56,254 nucleotides of DNA from Paramarasmius palmivorus (GCA_037176845.1 JAYKXP010000224.1:1-56254); one strand, 5' to 3'; counted from the stretch's first letter, positions 1 through 9,908 are shown. The notes: a model not told the origin generated them from the sequence alone. Translations and numbers: made by a program.

Positions 1-18
1 CTTCTGACTATTTTCCAG

Positions 19-808
19 GGCTCTAGCAACGCTGCCAATCCCACTAGTGGTAAGGCTAATGCCGCTATGGTGGACGACGATGTCCAGATCGTTGAGCCTC
101 CTGAAGCCGAAGTAAGTCCTCATATTATCCCATAGTCATCATATTAACTTTCTATACTAGATGGCTGACGTCGAGGGCGGTATTAACGCCTCTATTCATG
201 CCCCTAGTGGCAAGAAGAAGGTACGAGTACCTTTATCTTGTATTCCTCGCACCATGCTGACTTCCATATGACTATTAGAAAGCTGAAAGTCGCTCTCAAA
301 CGGTATGTATTCCTTATCATATGGTCCCCAACATGGCTATTCTTTCTCGAGCGTATCTCAAAGCGTCTTACTATCTCTCTAAGGCCAAGAACGCGAAGGC
401 TGCTTCCGCTAAACGCATCCGCGTGGAGAAGGCTCTCACTGACCTCAGGGACGAAGAACCTGGTACGTCTTATTCTGTTGTTTTTCTTCCTAGTGCATTT
501 ACTGATGCTCATATGACATAGAGGAACACTTGATGCGTCTCCGCGGGGACGAGCATATCATCAATCTGATGAGCATGCTCCCCTTCATGGATATCTCTTC
601 TGTCTCGGACGAGGCTTTGAAGTCGGTTCATAACCGTCTTCGTACTGAGATGGCTGTCCTTCGCCACGCCGTCGAGTATACCATCAGCCAGTACAAACTC
701 GCGGCTAAGCAGTTCAATGAAGTTGAGCACGAGCAAGCCACTCGCGCTGAGCGAGCTGGCCATATGGCTCTTGATACTGCTCCTAGCACCTCTTCCCAAG
801 CTCAGTAG
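19..808 (+). CDS. Spliced accessory protein gene antisense to the Gypsy element, 5' end missing
   Basis: Five exons are visible: 19-111, 161-220, 279-302, 384-462 and 522-808, with GT-AG introns (GTAAGT, GTACGA, GTATGT, GTACGT donors). Frames join in phase across every junction except that the fourth acceptor (383) is a choice. The product has an acidic/Ser stretch, a Lys-rich segment (SGKKK, then AKNAKAASAK) and a C-terminal helical, coiled-coil-like region rich in Glu, Leu and Ala ending at TAG 806-808. No known family was recognised. It lies between the end of pol (939) and the off-window LTR, on the opposite strand, and shares the CATATG/CTAG-rich composition of the element, so it is probably element-borne. 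Function unknown. Confidence 0.6.
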
Positions 809-938
809 ATAGTCCATAGTTGCCTATGTCTCTCGTAGTACCAAAATACACCCTTGTTGATGTTCATATTGGAGTTTGATTTATTTATTTATTTTCCTCG
901 GAACGCTTTAGCATCCCTAGGAGTTGTTTATAGGTGTC

Positions 939-3900
939 CTAGCGACGTTTAGATCTGCGAGGACCTTCAGACTTCTGTTCTAAGTCTGGCACTTCATTAT
1001 CCTCCATTGTCTCAAAGTCTCCTATGTCTAGACGATCGTCTCTGAATGCATAGTCAACACTAGTTCCATATTGTACATCATCCTCGTCGTCAACCAATTT
1101 CTCTAGCTGTTCTTTAGATAGATCTATGAGATCATGTATATCTTTGGGCAGCGCTATGGGTTTATAACGAGCGATATGAGGTAGCACGCGGAACGCGCCA
1201 ACTTTGCCTTTCAGAACCGTACCATCCATCTCAGCTACAATATAGGAACCTCCTTTCGTTCGTCGTATGACTATTAAAGGTCCTAGGTAGCGAGGATACA
1301 TTTTACGATCAAGACTCGATTCGATAGTGGTATTTCTGACTTGTACCAACGTTCCAGGAGCAAAGTTATAGTCCCTAATCTGGAAACGATGATCTTTCTC
1401 GAATTTCTTTAGAGCTTTCATCTTGTTTTCATCTATCCTGGCCATCATATGTTCTACATGCACCCTATGCTTAGCTAGAGCCTGCGCGCGGTAGCCCAAA
1501 AGTTCCTCGTGAGTAAGAACTCGCCCTGGCATCCTTACTAGCCAAGTCGATTCAACTATGTCGAGCGGTAACACAGGTTCTGCACCCGTTACGAGGAAGT
1601 AAGGTGAACACCCTAAACCCTTGCGTACTGTTACTCGGTCTGCCCATAGGACTGGTTTCAGGAATTGATACCACTGCTTCAGGTCATTGCTGCAAGCTTT
1701 TGCTAACGCCTCGCGAATGTCAAAGTGCGCTTGTTCGATTTTACCATTTGCCTTAGAGTTATATGGAGAGATTCGAATCCCTCGTATCCCATATTTCTTC
1801 TCTAACCACTCGAGGACAGCCATCATCTGTGGTACATTATCTGTCACCACTTCCTCGGGACATCCCCATCGGCATATGATTTCATCAAAGAACCACTCTG
1901 CAATCTGTCTAGCTGACTTGGTTTTCAAGGCTCTCGCCTCAGACCAATTTGTCAACGCGCAACGTCCATGTAAAACGTTCTTGCAGCCATTGCTAGCGGG
2001 TGACATCTTAAAGACGTCTACATGTATTTTCTGGAATAGAGAAGGAGTGTAGGTCACGCTCGGAGGTATCTGAACCTTCTCGCGCTGTCTGTTCTGACAT
2101 ATCTCGCAGGACTTGACGAACCATTCAACATCCGACTCTATATCCGGCCACCAAAATCTTTTCTCTATTAATTCTTTCGTAGCGAACATCCCTTTATGCC
2201 CTAGGCAATCATGAGATGACTCTAGCATCCATAGCCGTTTCTTCTTTTCGACCACTAGCCTATGCTGACTAGGATCTTCAAAATTCCTTCTATATAACCG
2301 TCCCTCGTTATCCACAAAGAACCTAGATGCCTCTTTGTTAATCTTGGACTTTTCCGTTTCGGTCAGGTTCCTGATCGACGCGGAGTTAGGCCTCGATAGC
2401 CAATCTCTGATTAACGGCAGCCGATCATCTTGCGCGTGAGCGCGCTCTGATCGGTGTTCCTCGTCATATGGATTTTCTTTCTGTCGTTCCCCTGTCCATT
2501 CAGGTGGAAGCATGATATTCTGTAGGAAAGAGTCTAACACAACACCTGAGCGATATCTAATTCGTTCCGCGGTGTGTGTATAAAACACATTTTCTTCCCG
2601 AGCGACTTGGAGTTCTTCCTCAAAGTCGTCCTCGGACGTAGCTAGGACCTTATTAAAGTAACCACCTCTAGTATCAATATCGCCTTTGAACGATTCAAAC
2701 TCTAATGGTTCCTCGGACTCACCCTCGCCCATGCGAAAGGTAATCGGTTCCCCATCGTCTTGAATGCCATAGTCGACATCATTCATATTAGGTGGCCGAG
2801 GGGTCAATATGCCTCCAGGTGGTGGCCTTGATAACCCATCGGGTCCATGAACTACACCCTTAACGTGTACTAGTTCAAAGTGGTATTTTCTAATTTCCTC
2901 AATCCATCTATTAATCGTAGCATTAGGTCCTGCACCAGGGTTGTCTAGCATACCCTTAATATAGCTAGCGTCGGTCTCTATAGTTAAATTTCTACATCCT
3001 ATGGTCTGATATTTAGTGACCATCAACGCTAGCATGAGCCCATATAGCTCTCGTTTTGGTTGTGAGAATCTAGCCTCGCGCTCGTTCAGTGTTACTGACC
3101 CGAACCAATTAAAGAACTTTTTCCTAGGATCATTGCGATCGCGCTGATATAGGTAGAAACCAACAGCTTGCCACGACGTATCTACAGCCAAGGTGAGTCC
3201 ATATGGATTGTCATATTCAATCGGTCTCAAGGCTGGTGCATTTCTAAGGCCTTCTTTCACTTTCTCAACCGCCTCTTGTTCCTCGGGACCCATCTTGTAT
3301 TCAGCTTGGGGTCCTCGGATCTTATTGAGTGGCCGAGTAATTCTAGCATAGTCCCTAATGAACATACGCATTTGTCCAGCCGTTCCGAGGAACGAGTTGA
3401 CGTCTTTCTTATCACGGAAATTCGCTGGATCCCACGATAGGACCACTTCTGCTAACTTCTCGTTTGGCTTTTCACCTTTCCAGGACACCCAGTGTCCAAC
3501 AACTAAACCATCCTCAACACAAAGGTACGCTTTAGGTCCGGAGAACGTTACTCCACAATACTTCATTCGCTGACAGACCCTATTAACATTCTGGAAATGC
3601 TCCCATACAAATCGTCGAATACCCTTGTTCTCGGGTATAGTTTCATAGCGAGGTTCCTCGGACGTTTCATATCGCGTCTTTGGTCCTCCTACTACTACAT
3701 CGTCGATATATGGCTTACATATCTCAGGGATCTCATCCTGGAGAATATAGGTCACGTCATCGTGAAATATAGGGACTGAGTTAGTCCAACCCATAGGTAG
3801 TTTTACCAATCTATGCGGTCCAAATGGCGTTTGGAACGTAGTCAAGTCTCTCGAGTCCTCGTCAATCAATCTTTCATCGTAACCGACCCATATGTCTAAT

Positions 3901-5351
3901 AGAGCTAGACACGAGCGACCTGAAAACGCGCTCGCAACTTCTGCAGTTGCTGGTGGAACTCCCGAGTACTGAATTGTGACTTTGTTAAGAGGCTCTAGAC
4001 TATGTACTAGTCGCAAACTCTTTCCATCTTTCTTAAGGACACAGAACCATTTAGATCGGTACGAGGAACTTGATGGTTCATATATTCCAGCTTTAATTTT
4101 CTCTTTAATGATTCTGCAAACCTCATCGTATATGCCAGGTGGTATAGGAATGTTCTTTTCCACCCAAGGCGTATGAGGGATAACGGGAAATTTCACAGGA
4201 GGAAAGAACTCTTCCTTGAAGGTTCCTCCTTCCGAGGTGTCCCACGCAAATGCTTCTTCTTGCAGACTCATCATATGATGCATTAGTTTTCTTTCCTCGG
4301 GCCATAGGAACCCTTCTGGATGATGTGCATCTATGATAGCTTTCCTTTCCTCGTTATATCTAGCGCTCGGAACGAATTCAGGGGGATTTGTCGAGAGTGC
4401 CGGCATATCCGCTAGCGGATCACCATATATGTGGCGCTCTACCCTAAATTCCGAGGGCAAAGTAGCTTTGACCGGCTTCACTTTCAATGCAACTGGTTTG
4501 TACTTCCCATATACCGACACAACGTCCTGCATATAAGTTTCCTTTCCCACTCCATTTTTAGCTTGCGCGCGAGTCGCTGCCTCTTCTACAAGGAAGTGCT
4601 CATAGTGCATGACAAACCACTCGAGTCCTCGTTCTTTCGCTCCTCGGAGCAGTATAGGCCAAACATCTCGTCCATATAACCGTTTCCAATAAGCTAGGAA
4701 CCCAGGATTCATGCTATCTGCCATCCAGATTCGCCATTCAATGTCATCGTACTCGTCAGACAGCTCATCGCTATCGTCACTCAGATCCCAGGGCACATCT
4801 AGTCCCTTGATACCTGTTCTAATCGCTCGTAGATATTTTTCTTTGAACTTCTTAGGTCCGAGCGATTTTAAATCTCGCAATAGGACTTGTGACGCTGACT
4901 TTCCAAACAGGTGTTCCCATATGGAAATGAAATCTTTATTCTTTATCAACGAGAGCAGGTTTCTGAAACCTAGTCTCCTCTGTTCTAATCGTTGATGTTC
5001 TTTTGCTAGGAGAGAGGTGTCCTCGTCGCTAGTGGTGAGATATACATCACTCGGATCCACAGTAGGGACCTCTACCAACTCGAGACCTTCTCTCCACAAG
5101 CTATAGGTTGCCATATTGTCTTGGTCGACGCTCTTTTGCTCATATGACTCTAAGACATCCCTAGCTCGCTCATCTAAACTATTTTTATCCAAAGCCAACG
5201 CATATGCTTCTGCTAGCTCATCGTTTTCGAAATTTTCTCTATCAGGGAGTTTATATCCCTCCACTCGCACGTCTCCATGCTCATCATACCCTATTTTCAG
5301 TACAACCTCTCCATGCTCGCCGATTATATCCTCAAGGGAGTCTGAAAATTT
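939..5351 (-). CDS. pol: Gypsy Pol: reverse transcriptase, RNase H, integrase
   Basis: The frame is open from the slippery site at 5345-5351 to TAG-region stop at 939, over 1,440 codons. RT shows PYIDDVV (catalytic DD, about residue 520) after a palm motif LLDIWVGYDE. RNase H follows with LAVDTSW, KRELYGL and ETDASY, ending with GPDGLSR. Integrase has an HHCC zinc module (HDCLGH ... CEICQ) and the acidic residues in HVDVFKM, VTDNVPQ and GKIEQAH. The C-terminus is acidic then basic (RRSKRR) and has no chromodomain. Pol is in the -1 frame relative to the protease frame and has no clear ATG, so it is expected to be made only as a frameshift fusion. The frame itself has no internal stop, so this part of the copy looks intact. 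Confidence 0.92.
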   Translation of the reverse strand, partial: KFSDSLEDIIGEHGEVVLKIGYDEHGDVRVEGYKLPDRENFENDELAEAYALALDKNSLDERARDVLESYEQKSVDQDNMATYSLWREGLELVEVPTVDPSDVYLTTSDEDTSLLAKEHQRLEQRRLGFRNLLSLIKNKDFISIWEHLFGKSASQVLLRDLKSLGPKKFKEKYLRAIRTGIKGLDVPWDLSDDSDELSDEYDDIEWRIWMADSMNPGFLAYWKRLYGRDVWPILLRGAKERGLEWFVMHYEHFLVEEAATRAQAKNGVGKETYMQDVVSVYGKYKPVALKVKPVKATLPSEFRVERHIYGDPLADMPALSTNPPEFVPSARYNEERKAIIDAHHPEGFLWPEERKLMHHMMSLQEEAFAWDTSEGGTFKEEFFPPVKFPVIPHTPWVEKNIPIPPGIYDEVCRIIKEKIKAGIYEPSSSSYRSKWFCVLKKDGKSLRLVHSLEPLNKVTIQYSGVPPATAEVASAFSGRSCLALLDIWVGYDERLIDEDSRDLTTFQTPFGPHRLVKLPMGWTNSVPIFHDDVTYILQDEIPEICKPYIDDVVVGGPKTRYETSEEPRYETIPENKGIRRFVWEHFQNVNRVCQRMKYCGVTFSGPKAYLCVEDGLVVGHWVSWKGEKPNEKLAEVVLSWDPANFRDKKDVNSFLGTAGQMRMFIRDYARITRPLNKIRGPQAEYKMGPEEQEAVEKVKEGLRNAPALRPIEYDNPYGLTLAVDTSWQAVGFYLYQRDRNDPRKKFFNWFGSVTLNEREARFSQPKRELYGLMLALMVTKYQTIGCRNLTIETDASYIKGMLDNPGAGPNATINRWIEEIRKYHFELVHVKGVVHGPDGLSRPPPGGILTPRPPNMNDVDYGIQDDGEPITFRMGEGESEEPLEFESFKGDIDTRGGYFNKVLATSEDDFEEELQVAREENVFYTHTAERIRYRSGVVLDSFLQNIMLPPEWTGERQKENPYDEEHRSERAHAQDDRLPLIRDWLSRPNSASIRNLTETEKSKINKEASRFFVDNEGRLYRRNFEDPSQHRLVVEKKKRLWMLESSHDCLGHKGMFATKELIEKRFWWPDIESDVEWFVKSCEICQNRQREKVQIPPSVTYTPSLFQKIHVDVFKMSPASNGCKNVLHGRCALTNWSEARALKTKSARQIAEWFFDEIICRWGCPEEVVTDNVPQMMAVLEWLEKKYGIRGIRISPYNSKANGKIEQAHFDIREALAKACSNDLKQWYQFLKPVLWADRVTVRKGLGCSPYFLVTGAEPVLPLDIVESTWLVRMPGRVLTHEELLGYRAQALAKHRVHVEHMMARIDENKMKALKKFEKDHRFQIRDYNFAPGTLVQVRNTTIESSLDRKMYPRYLGPLIVIRRTKGGSYIVAEMDGTVLKGKVGAFRVLPHIARYKPIALPKDIHDLIDLSKEQLEKLVDDEDDVQYGTSVDYAFRDDRLDIGDFETMEDNEVPDLEQKSEGPRRSKRR

Positions 5352-5848
5352 GCCGCAGCTTCTTCCTTCTTTGGTTCTTCTTCCTGACGCTTTTCCGCCC
5401 CTGCATTCCCATTCATCGGTACTAGGGTTGGTTCTTTTCTAGCGCGGATCTTCTTTCCCATGCCCCTAGGATAGGTACCTATAGTACACTTTCTCCCAGA
5501 ATTCGGACAAGTAACGGTGATGTACTGTTCACCATCGGGGAAGTTCTCGATCACAGAAGAAGTTAACACATCAAAGGGTCGTCCTAGGAGGACTTGGAAC
5601 GGAGGATCATCAACTATATGAACTTGCAAGAACACAGTAATGTCGCCAAACTCGAACGGTACATTCCGAGCAATGCCTTTAGTTGATTTCAGCTGTCCAT
5701 TAGCACTCTGCATATGCAAGGTAACCGTAGGATCCCAGCTTACTCCCAAACCAACTGCTACTAGTGTAGACATAACTACGATTTGCGAGCCACAGTCCTT
5801 GACGTTTTCTACTTCCTCGTTCGACCCATTGATCTTAGGGAATACCAC
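5324..5848 (-). CDS. Gypsy protease domain
   Basis: An aspartic protease of retropepsin type: the active-site triad is DCG in VKDCGSQIVVMS, and a flap/second-half signature LLGRPF follows about 70 residues on. The tail is Lys/Glu-rich and contains the A AAT TTT heptamer that leads into pol. It is in the same frame as the upstream ORF2 (5852-6799) and separated from it only by a TGA at 5849-5851, so the two were probably one translation unit. There is no ATG at the apparent start; expression in this copy would need readthrough of the TGA. Confidence 0.75.
   Translation of the reverse strand: MVFPKINGSNEEVENVKDCGSQIVVMSTLVAVGLGVSWDPTVTLHMQSANGQLKSTKGIARNVPFEFGDITVFLQVHIVDDPPFQVLLGRPFDVLTSSVIENFPDGEQYITVTCPNSGRKCTIGTYPRGMGKKIRARKEPTLVPMNGNAGAEKRQEEEPKKEEAAANFQTPLRI
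5345..5351 (-). promoter_or_regulatory. -1 ribosomal frameshift heptamer A AAT TTT (protease to pol)
   Basis: In the protease frame the codons are GCA AAT TTT CAG. A AAT TTT fits X XXY YYZ, and a -1 shift enters the pol frame, which is open from here. The protease frame stops 19 bases later at 5324-5326, leaving a short overlap as in other two-frameshift retroelements. Confidence 0.65.
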
Positions 5849-6799
5849 TCAGAGGTTGTCAGAATTACTAGCCACTATGATCATGTCTTTTCGCTCGCCC
5901 TCGGGCACATCCTGTTGATATGTCTCAACTGGATCCCTCTGTACGACCGCACCTTCAGGTAATTTTCCCCTAGGCTCAGTCAATACTTCGAACACCTCCT
6001 CGAGCGCAATATCCTCGACATCTATGACCAAGGAATGCTCCGAGAGAACAGGTTTGTATTCTAGAGGTTCCGAGGAACGTCTATATGACGATAACTCGCT
6101 AAAGAACGTTTTGGCAGGCTTTCCTGACACCTGGCGATTACGCAGTTTTCGCATCAATATTTTTCTGACGCTAGGGGAAATAGCAGCAACTTCTTCAATA
6201 GACAAAGAGACCTCCGAGCGACATAGATCAGTAGCTACGTCCTCGTCTGTGCCTTTAAAGCGTACTTGCTTATTCCCTAGCGCACTCGGTGATGTCCTTG
6301 ATTTCGGATCATCGGCCACAATAGGCACTCCTCGGCTGACTGCTTTGTGCTTTAGCAAGTCCTCTTTCGCCATGTCGGGAGTGATATTTTTAGTAGGCAC
6401 CATATCGCTACGAGCCTTAATATGTTCACTAGGAACAGGTGGTCTAACGATAGGAAGTACCTCATCAAATGGTCGTTTTTCCGAGGACGGTTTTGACGTC
6501 CTAGGATCCACGTCTTCATCGTCCGAGAACTCATCGTCAGACTCCTTATCGCCTAGATCTTTTAATTCGACCCGAGGGGTCTTGTTTTCTTTACTAGTGG
6601 GTATATTGGAAGGAAGAGAAACAGAAGAAGATGACGAGGAATCAGAAACAGGAACAGACTTGGGTATATTTCTCCGCGGAGGCGTTGGTATCTCTACCAC
6701 CACTGATCGCAGTTTTCTAGATCTAGATTTATCCTCAGGGGCCGGTACAGGTTGTGGCACTCTAGACGTTGGCCCCATCCTTGGAGCTTCTAGTTTTTT
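5849..6799 (-). CDS. Gypsy ORF2 between Gag and protease (disordered linker protein)
   Basis: About 310 codons, entered by -1 frameshifting at 6793-6799 or possibly by restart at the ATG at 6776-6778, nine bases past the gag stop. The product is Ser/Pro/Asp-rich with long acidic runs (DEFSDDEDVDP) and no recognisable fold except a short segment near the end. It leads directly into the protease domain in the same frame, interrupted by TGA 5849-5851 (context CTC TGA GTG). A single base change from TGG, CGA or GGA would create this stop, so it is either a lesion of this copy or a readthrough stop. Confidence 0.65.
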   Translation of the reverse strand, partial: KKLEAPRMGPTSRVPQPVPAPEDKSRSRKLRSVVVEIPTPPRRNIPKSVPVSDSSSSSSVSLPSNIPTSKENKTPRVELKDLGDKESDDEFSDDEDVDPRTSKPSSEKRPFDEVLPIVRPPVPSEHIKARSDMVPTKNITPDMAKEDLLKHKAVSRGVPIVADDPKSRTSPSALGNKQVRFKGTDEDVATDLCRSEVSLSIEEVAAISPSVRKILMRKLRNRQVSGKPAKTFFSELSSYRRSSEPLEYKPVLSEHSLVIDVEDIALEEVFEVLTEPRGKLPEGAVVQRDPVETYQQDVPEGERKDMIIVASNSDNL

Positions 6800-8289
6800 G
6801 ACCCTTGCGGGTTGCCTCTGCCCGAGCGACGCTGTTGGCGATCTAGCAAGAGTGTAAGAAGGTGTTCCTCCTTCTCCTCTTGTTCCCCGATGTCTTCGTC
6901 CTCCATAGCTAACTCTTGGAACCTTTGTCCCATATCGTCTTCCTCTAGCGCAAACATATAGCTGTCTGGGTGATAGCTATCACTACCAGGCCATCCTCGC
7001 TGCTTGGCTAACTCTTCGATCAAGTCCTTTCTAGTTTTATTCGAACCAGGTGGTATGAATGGCATTTTCAAACCATCTCTGAGGATGCCTCGGCCATCGG
7101 GACCATCGACTATCCACCCTAGTTCTCGCATCTTATGGTAGACCTTACAACTCCTCGTGAAATGATCGCTTTGACCACACATGAAACAGTTGTTGTGGGG
7201 TGGCTGCACTCCTCGTGCCGCACTTCCTATCATAGGAGTCCCAGGTCGTCCCGCGGAAGGATTATAGAGCTGCTGACTTGAACTAGGACCTCTGCTCTGT
7301 GCAAAAGTCGGTGCTCGCATCACTCCTGGTGGCATCTGCCCATTCACAACCATTGACATCCAAGCTTCTTGCTTTTTCTGCGTCTCAGCAATCGAGTTCG
7401 TCATAGAACAAACGAGATCCTTTAAATCTCGAATCTCCGTCTCATGCTTATCCACAGATACAGACATCTTGTGAGAAATTTCATTGACTTCAGGTTCCTG
7501 TTTTATAGTAACAGTCTTGACATGCTTAGATGACACGCGCGGCTCTAAATCGTCGTGTCTATCCCTCGTACGTCTAGAGGCATTGATCCTTGTATATATA
7601 TCTCCTAGTCTGCTCGTAGCAATGTTTAAAGCAACTTCCATTACTTCATCTAGGGTATATGGATCCTCTAGTCGCCTATCCTGATCGTCTTTCTTCTTTT
7701 CTTTGCCTTTCCCTAGGGAAAGCTTATCGCTCTGTATGCGTTGTAGCATATTAACGATCTCTCGGATAAAGTCCTCTTCAAACGCCTCGAGGTATCTAGC
7801 TACTAGGAATGTATTTGAGACTAACGCGGGTGCTGCTGTGAGCTTACTCGCTTCATAGCGAAACACACGGTTATATGTCCTGAGCACGTCCTCGCTGACT
7901 TGCAGCCCTATGCTCTGGTGTCTCTTTACTAGACGGTCCAACGTTGTAGTCAATCCTCGTCCTTCCTTAAAGCCAATTTCCTCTTTGACGTCCTCAATAA
8001 ACTTTTCATATGAGTCTCCGCGCGAGCTATCCCAGCCTACACAGGTCTTTCTCAAGTCATATTCCATCTGTCTGATAGCTATGTATATCTTCGCTTCATC
8101 TAGGGTAACACCACCTTCGAGGAACATCAGATCTAGGTCTTCTTCCCACTGCTCAAACTTTTCCGCGCGGCTTCCTTCGAGCAAGCTCGCAGGTCGCTTT
8201 ACTTTACTCAGCTTGTCAGCTTTAATCTGATTTACGCCGTCCTCGGAGAGGTCTCGCCATGATTCTCGCAAAGTAGGTGCATCAGCCAT
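6790..8289 (-). CDS. gag: Gypsy Gag with CCHC zinc knuckle
   Basis: The ATG used here is at 8287-8289 (MADAPTLRESW). The frame stays open upstream to 8688 with protein-like sequence, and the in-frame TAG there reads as an intron acceptor (TCTCTAG/GAC), so the true protein may begin in a short upstream exon. The N-terminal half is the usual helical Gag region; the zinc knuckle CFMCGQSDHFTRSC lies near residue 368. The C-terminus is acidic, then basic before the stop at 6790-6792. The last sense codons are TCA AAA AAC, which form the slippery heptamer into ORF2. Gag packages the element RNA into cytoplasmic particles (family knowledge). Confidence 0.85.
   Translation of the reverse strand: MADAPTLRESWRDLSEDGVNQIKADKLSKVKRPASLLEGSRAEKFEQWEEDLDLMFLEGGVTLDEAKIYIAIRQMEYDLRKTCVGWDSSRGDSYEKFIEDVKEEIGFKEGRGLTTTLDRLVKRHQSIGLQVSEDVLRTYNRVFRYEASKLTAAPALVSNTFLVARYLEAFEEDFIREIVNMLQRIQSDKLSLGKGKEKKKDDQDRRLEDPYTLDEVMEVALNIATSRLGDIYTRINASRRTRDRHDDLEPRVSSKHVKTVTIKQEPEVNEISHKMSVSVDKHETEIRDLKDLVCSMTNSIAETQKKQEAWMSMVVNGQMPPGVMRAPTFAQSRGPSSSQQLYNPSAGRPGTPMIGSAARGVQPPHNNCFMCGQSDHFTRSCKVYHKMRELGWIVDGPDGRGILRDGLKMPFIPPGSNKTRKDLIEELAKQRGWPGSDSYHPDSYMFALEEDDMGQRFQELAMEDEDIGEQEEKEEHLLTLLLDRQQRRSGRGNPQGSKN
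6793..6799 (-). promoter_or_regulatory. -1 ribosomal frameshift heptamer A AAA AAC (gag to ORF2/protease)
   Basis: Read on the minus strand the last Gag codons are TCA AAA AAC TAG. The heptamer A AAA AAC is the classic X XXY YYZ slip site and shifting -1 enters exactly the ORF2 frame. GGGGCC (complement of 6771-6776) and GGCCCC (complement of 6738-6743) lie downstream and could pair as a stimulatory stem, though the 16-base spacer is longer than usual. Confidence 0.75.
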
Positions 8290-8840
8290 CTTTGTACGAG
8301 GAATAGCAGGTTTTTCTCTATAGATTCTTGTTCTAATGGATTTGTGCGAAAAAGGATTCCGAGGAGTCTTCTTTTTCTGTAACTCGCGAGCGAGTTTTGT
8401 GAGAGCTACTCTCAAGTTTGTGGTAAATTCTAAGTGTTCTTCTTGCTGCTCGCGGAGCTCCTCGTAGGCTGCTACCGACGCGCGTAGTCTAGTGACTTCA
8501 AGAAGGTCGTCTAGTGGTAACGGAGTGTGAAACTCGTCGTCACTATCCAGATTTCTAGGGGGTGTAGGTACTGCTCCTACTGTTCTAGCTTTGCGGGGTC
8601 TAGGTGGAAAATCTAGAATGCGTTCCCCGGCTTGTTGAGAGTTTCTAGTAGTACGAGGCTTCGATTCTTGTGGAATCTTGTCTTCGTCCTAGAGATAGTC
8701 TCTTTTGGGTTGAACTAGGTTTACGGCCTAATTCAGGAAGTATATGAAAGCGTGGGCTATATAGCCTATGAAGCAAAATGTGTACTAATAAATGTAGAGC
8801 TCGCTCGGAGCGCTAGTAAGATTTCTTGTTATCTAGAACC

Positions 8841-8860
8841 ACCCCTCGCGGTGGGCTCCA
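8841..8860 (-). other. Candidate primer-binding site of the Gypsy element
   Basis: Minus-strand sequence begins TGGAGCCCACCGCGAGG directly after the LTR end (CTCACA, then TT). It starts with TGG, as expected for a site complementary to a tRNA 3'-CCA end. The priming tRNA was not identified. Confidence 0.55.
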
Positions 8861-8862
8861 AA

Positions 8863-9908
8863 TGTGAGGCTTATAAAACGCTTGTGAACGAGCGAAATAA
8901 TATGCCAAGTTGTGCGAGCGGGGTTCGACGTTGTCAAAGGATCCGTACAATCGACACAAGAAATCAACTAGCACACTAGTTGAACGTCTACAAATCACTA
9001 GGACACAAGGGAAGTGTACAAGCGATGAATGAAACAATGTAATATGATAATATAGTCTCGATATGATCAAGACAACGCGAGCCAACCTATAAACCTATCT
9101 ATAACTATTCCTATACGTTCCTATGACGCAAAATAACCTATCGAACCCAACAAGGGTAAAGACCTATTGTTCCTATGAAGGCTATGGTTACACTAGTCGA
9201 ACTAGCACGACAACCAAAGGCACTGATTACACTAGTCGAACTAGCACGACAATCAGGCCACCTATGAGCTAGTGGGGCTCCACACTAAGCTTTAACGACA
9301 CTGGTGGGGCTCCACACCAAGTGAAAAGAGGGATCTAGTGGGGCTCCACACTAGTCCAGAAACAATCAATCCTATGCAAGAGACTAGACGCGCTAGCTCT
9401 GTCCTATGGGTATCTCAAAGTTCTAATTTCACGACTCTAGTTCAATATAGAGAAGGGCTTTTCAAGGTTTTATTTTCTAAGTTATTGTTCTAAGCACACG
9501 TCGCCTCTATGGTCAACGATAGAAGACAAGAACTCTGCTATTGGTGCACTAGGGCTACGTATATAGCGGGGTAATTGCTTGGAGCTTCCTAGGGGAAACC
9601 CTGCTGCTTATATACCCGCGAGCGTACATATTTTACATATAAGTGAAAGTGGACACGATAAAGTAATAGTAACTATGCAAGGAATGAGAACGAGGAGAGG
9701 ATTCTGTCCATATGAAGTAAGTATCTACCAGAAAAGGAAGGTGTGGATATATATTGGTCGGAATTCGACATTATTTTGCAGGACTGCGAGTCATATTACT
9801 TTTTGGTTGCTAGGAAGTGGCGCGCGGAGGCGCTGTTCCGCATGGTGCGTCTCGGATATCGGTGCTAGGACATAGTTATTCCGCTCGGAACTTGCTAGGA
9901 GTCCGATC
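8863..9908 (-). repeat. Gypsy 5' LTR, proximal part
   Basis: Starts TGTGAGG next to the primer-binding site and is cut at 9908 by the Copia-type insertion. It contains no supported gene. Short internal repeats at 9188-9352 are described separately. With the distal part the LTR would be about 1.75 kb. Confidence 0.65.
9188..9352. repeat. Short repeats inside the Gypsy LTR
   Basis: A 26 bp direct repeat beginning TTACACTAGTCGAACTAG occurs at 9188-9213 and 9227-9252. The near-palindromic unit RGTGGGGCTCCACAC occurs three times at 9271-9286, 9303-9318 and 9337-9352. The latter resembles the primer-binding-site complement at 8849-8860 (GCGGTGGGCTCCA). Confidence 0.8.

Noticed and set aside
6024..6857. 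A 277-codon plus-strand open frame opposite Gypsy ORF2
   Set aside because: It is the complement of a Ser/Asp-rich frame, which rarely produces stops; it has no splice or start context and no recognisable domain.
9271..9352. CRISPR-like array in the Gypsy LTR
   Set aside because: Three short units only, in a eukaryotic LTR, with similar rather than unique spacers.
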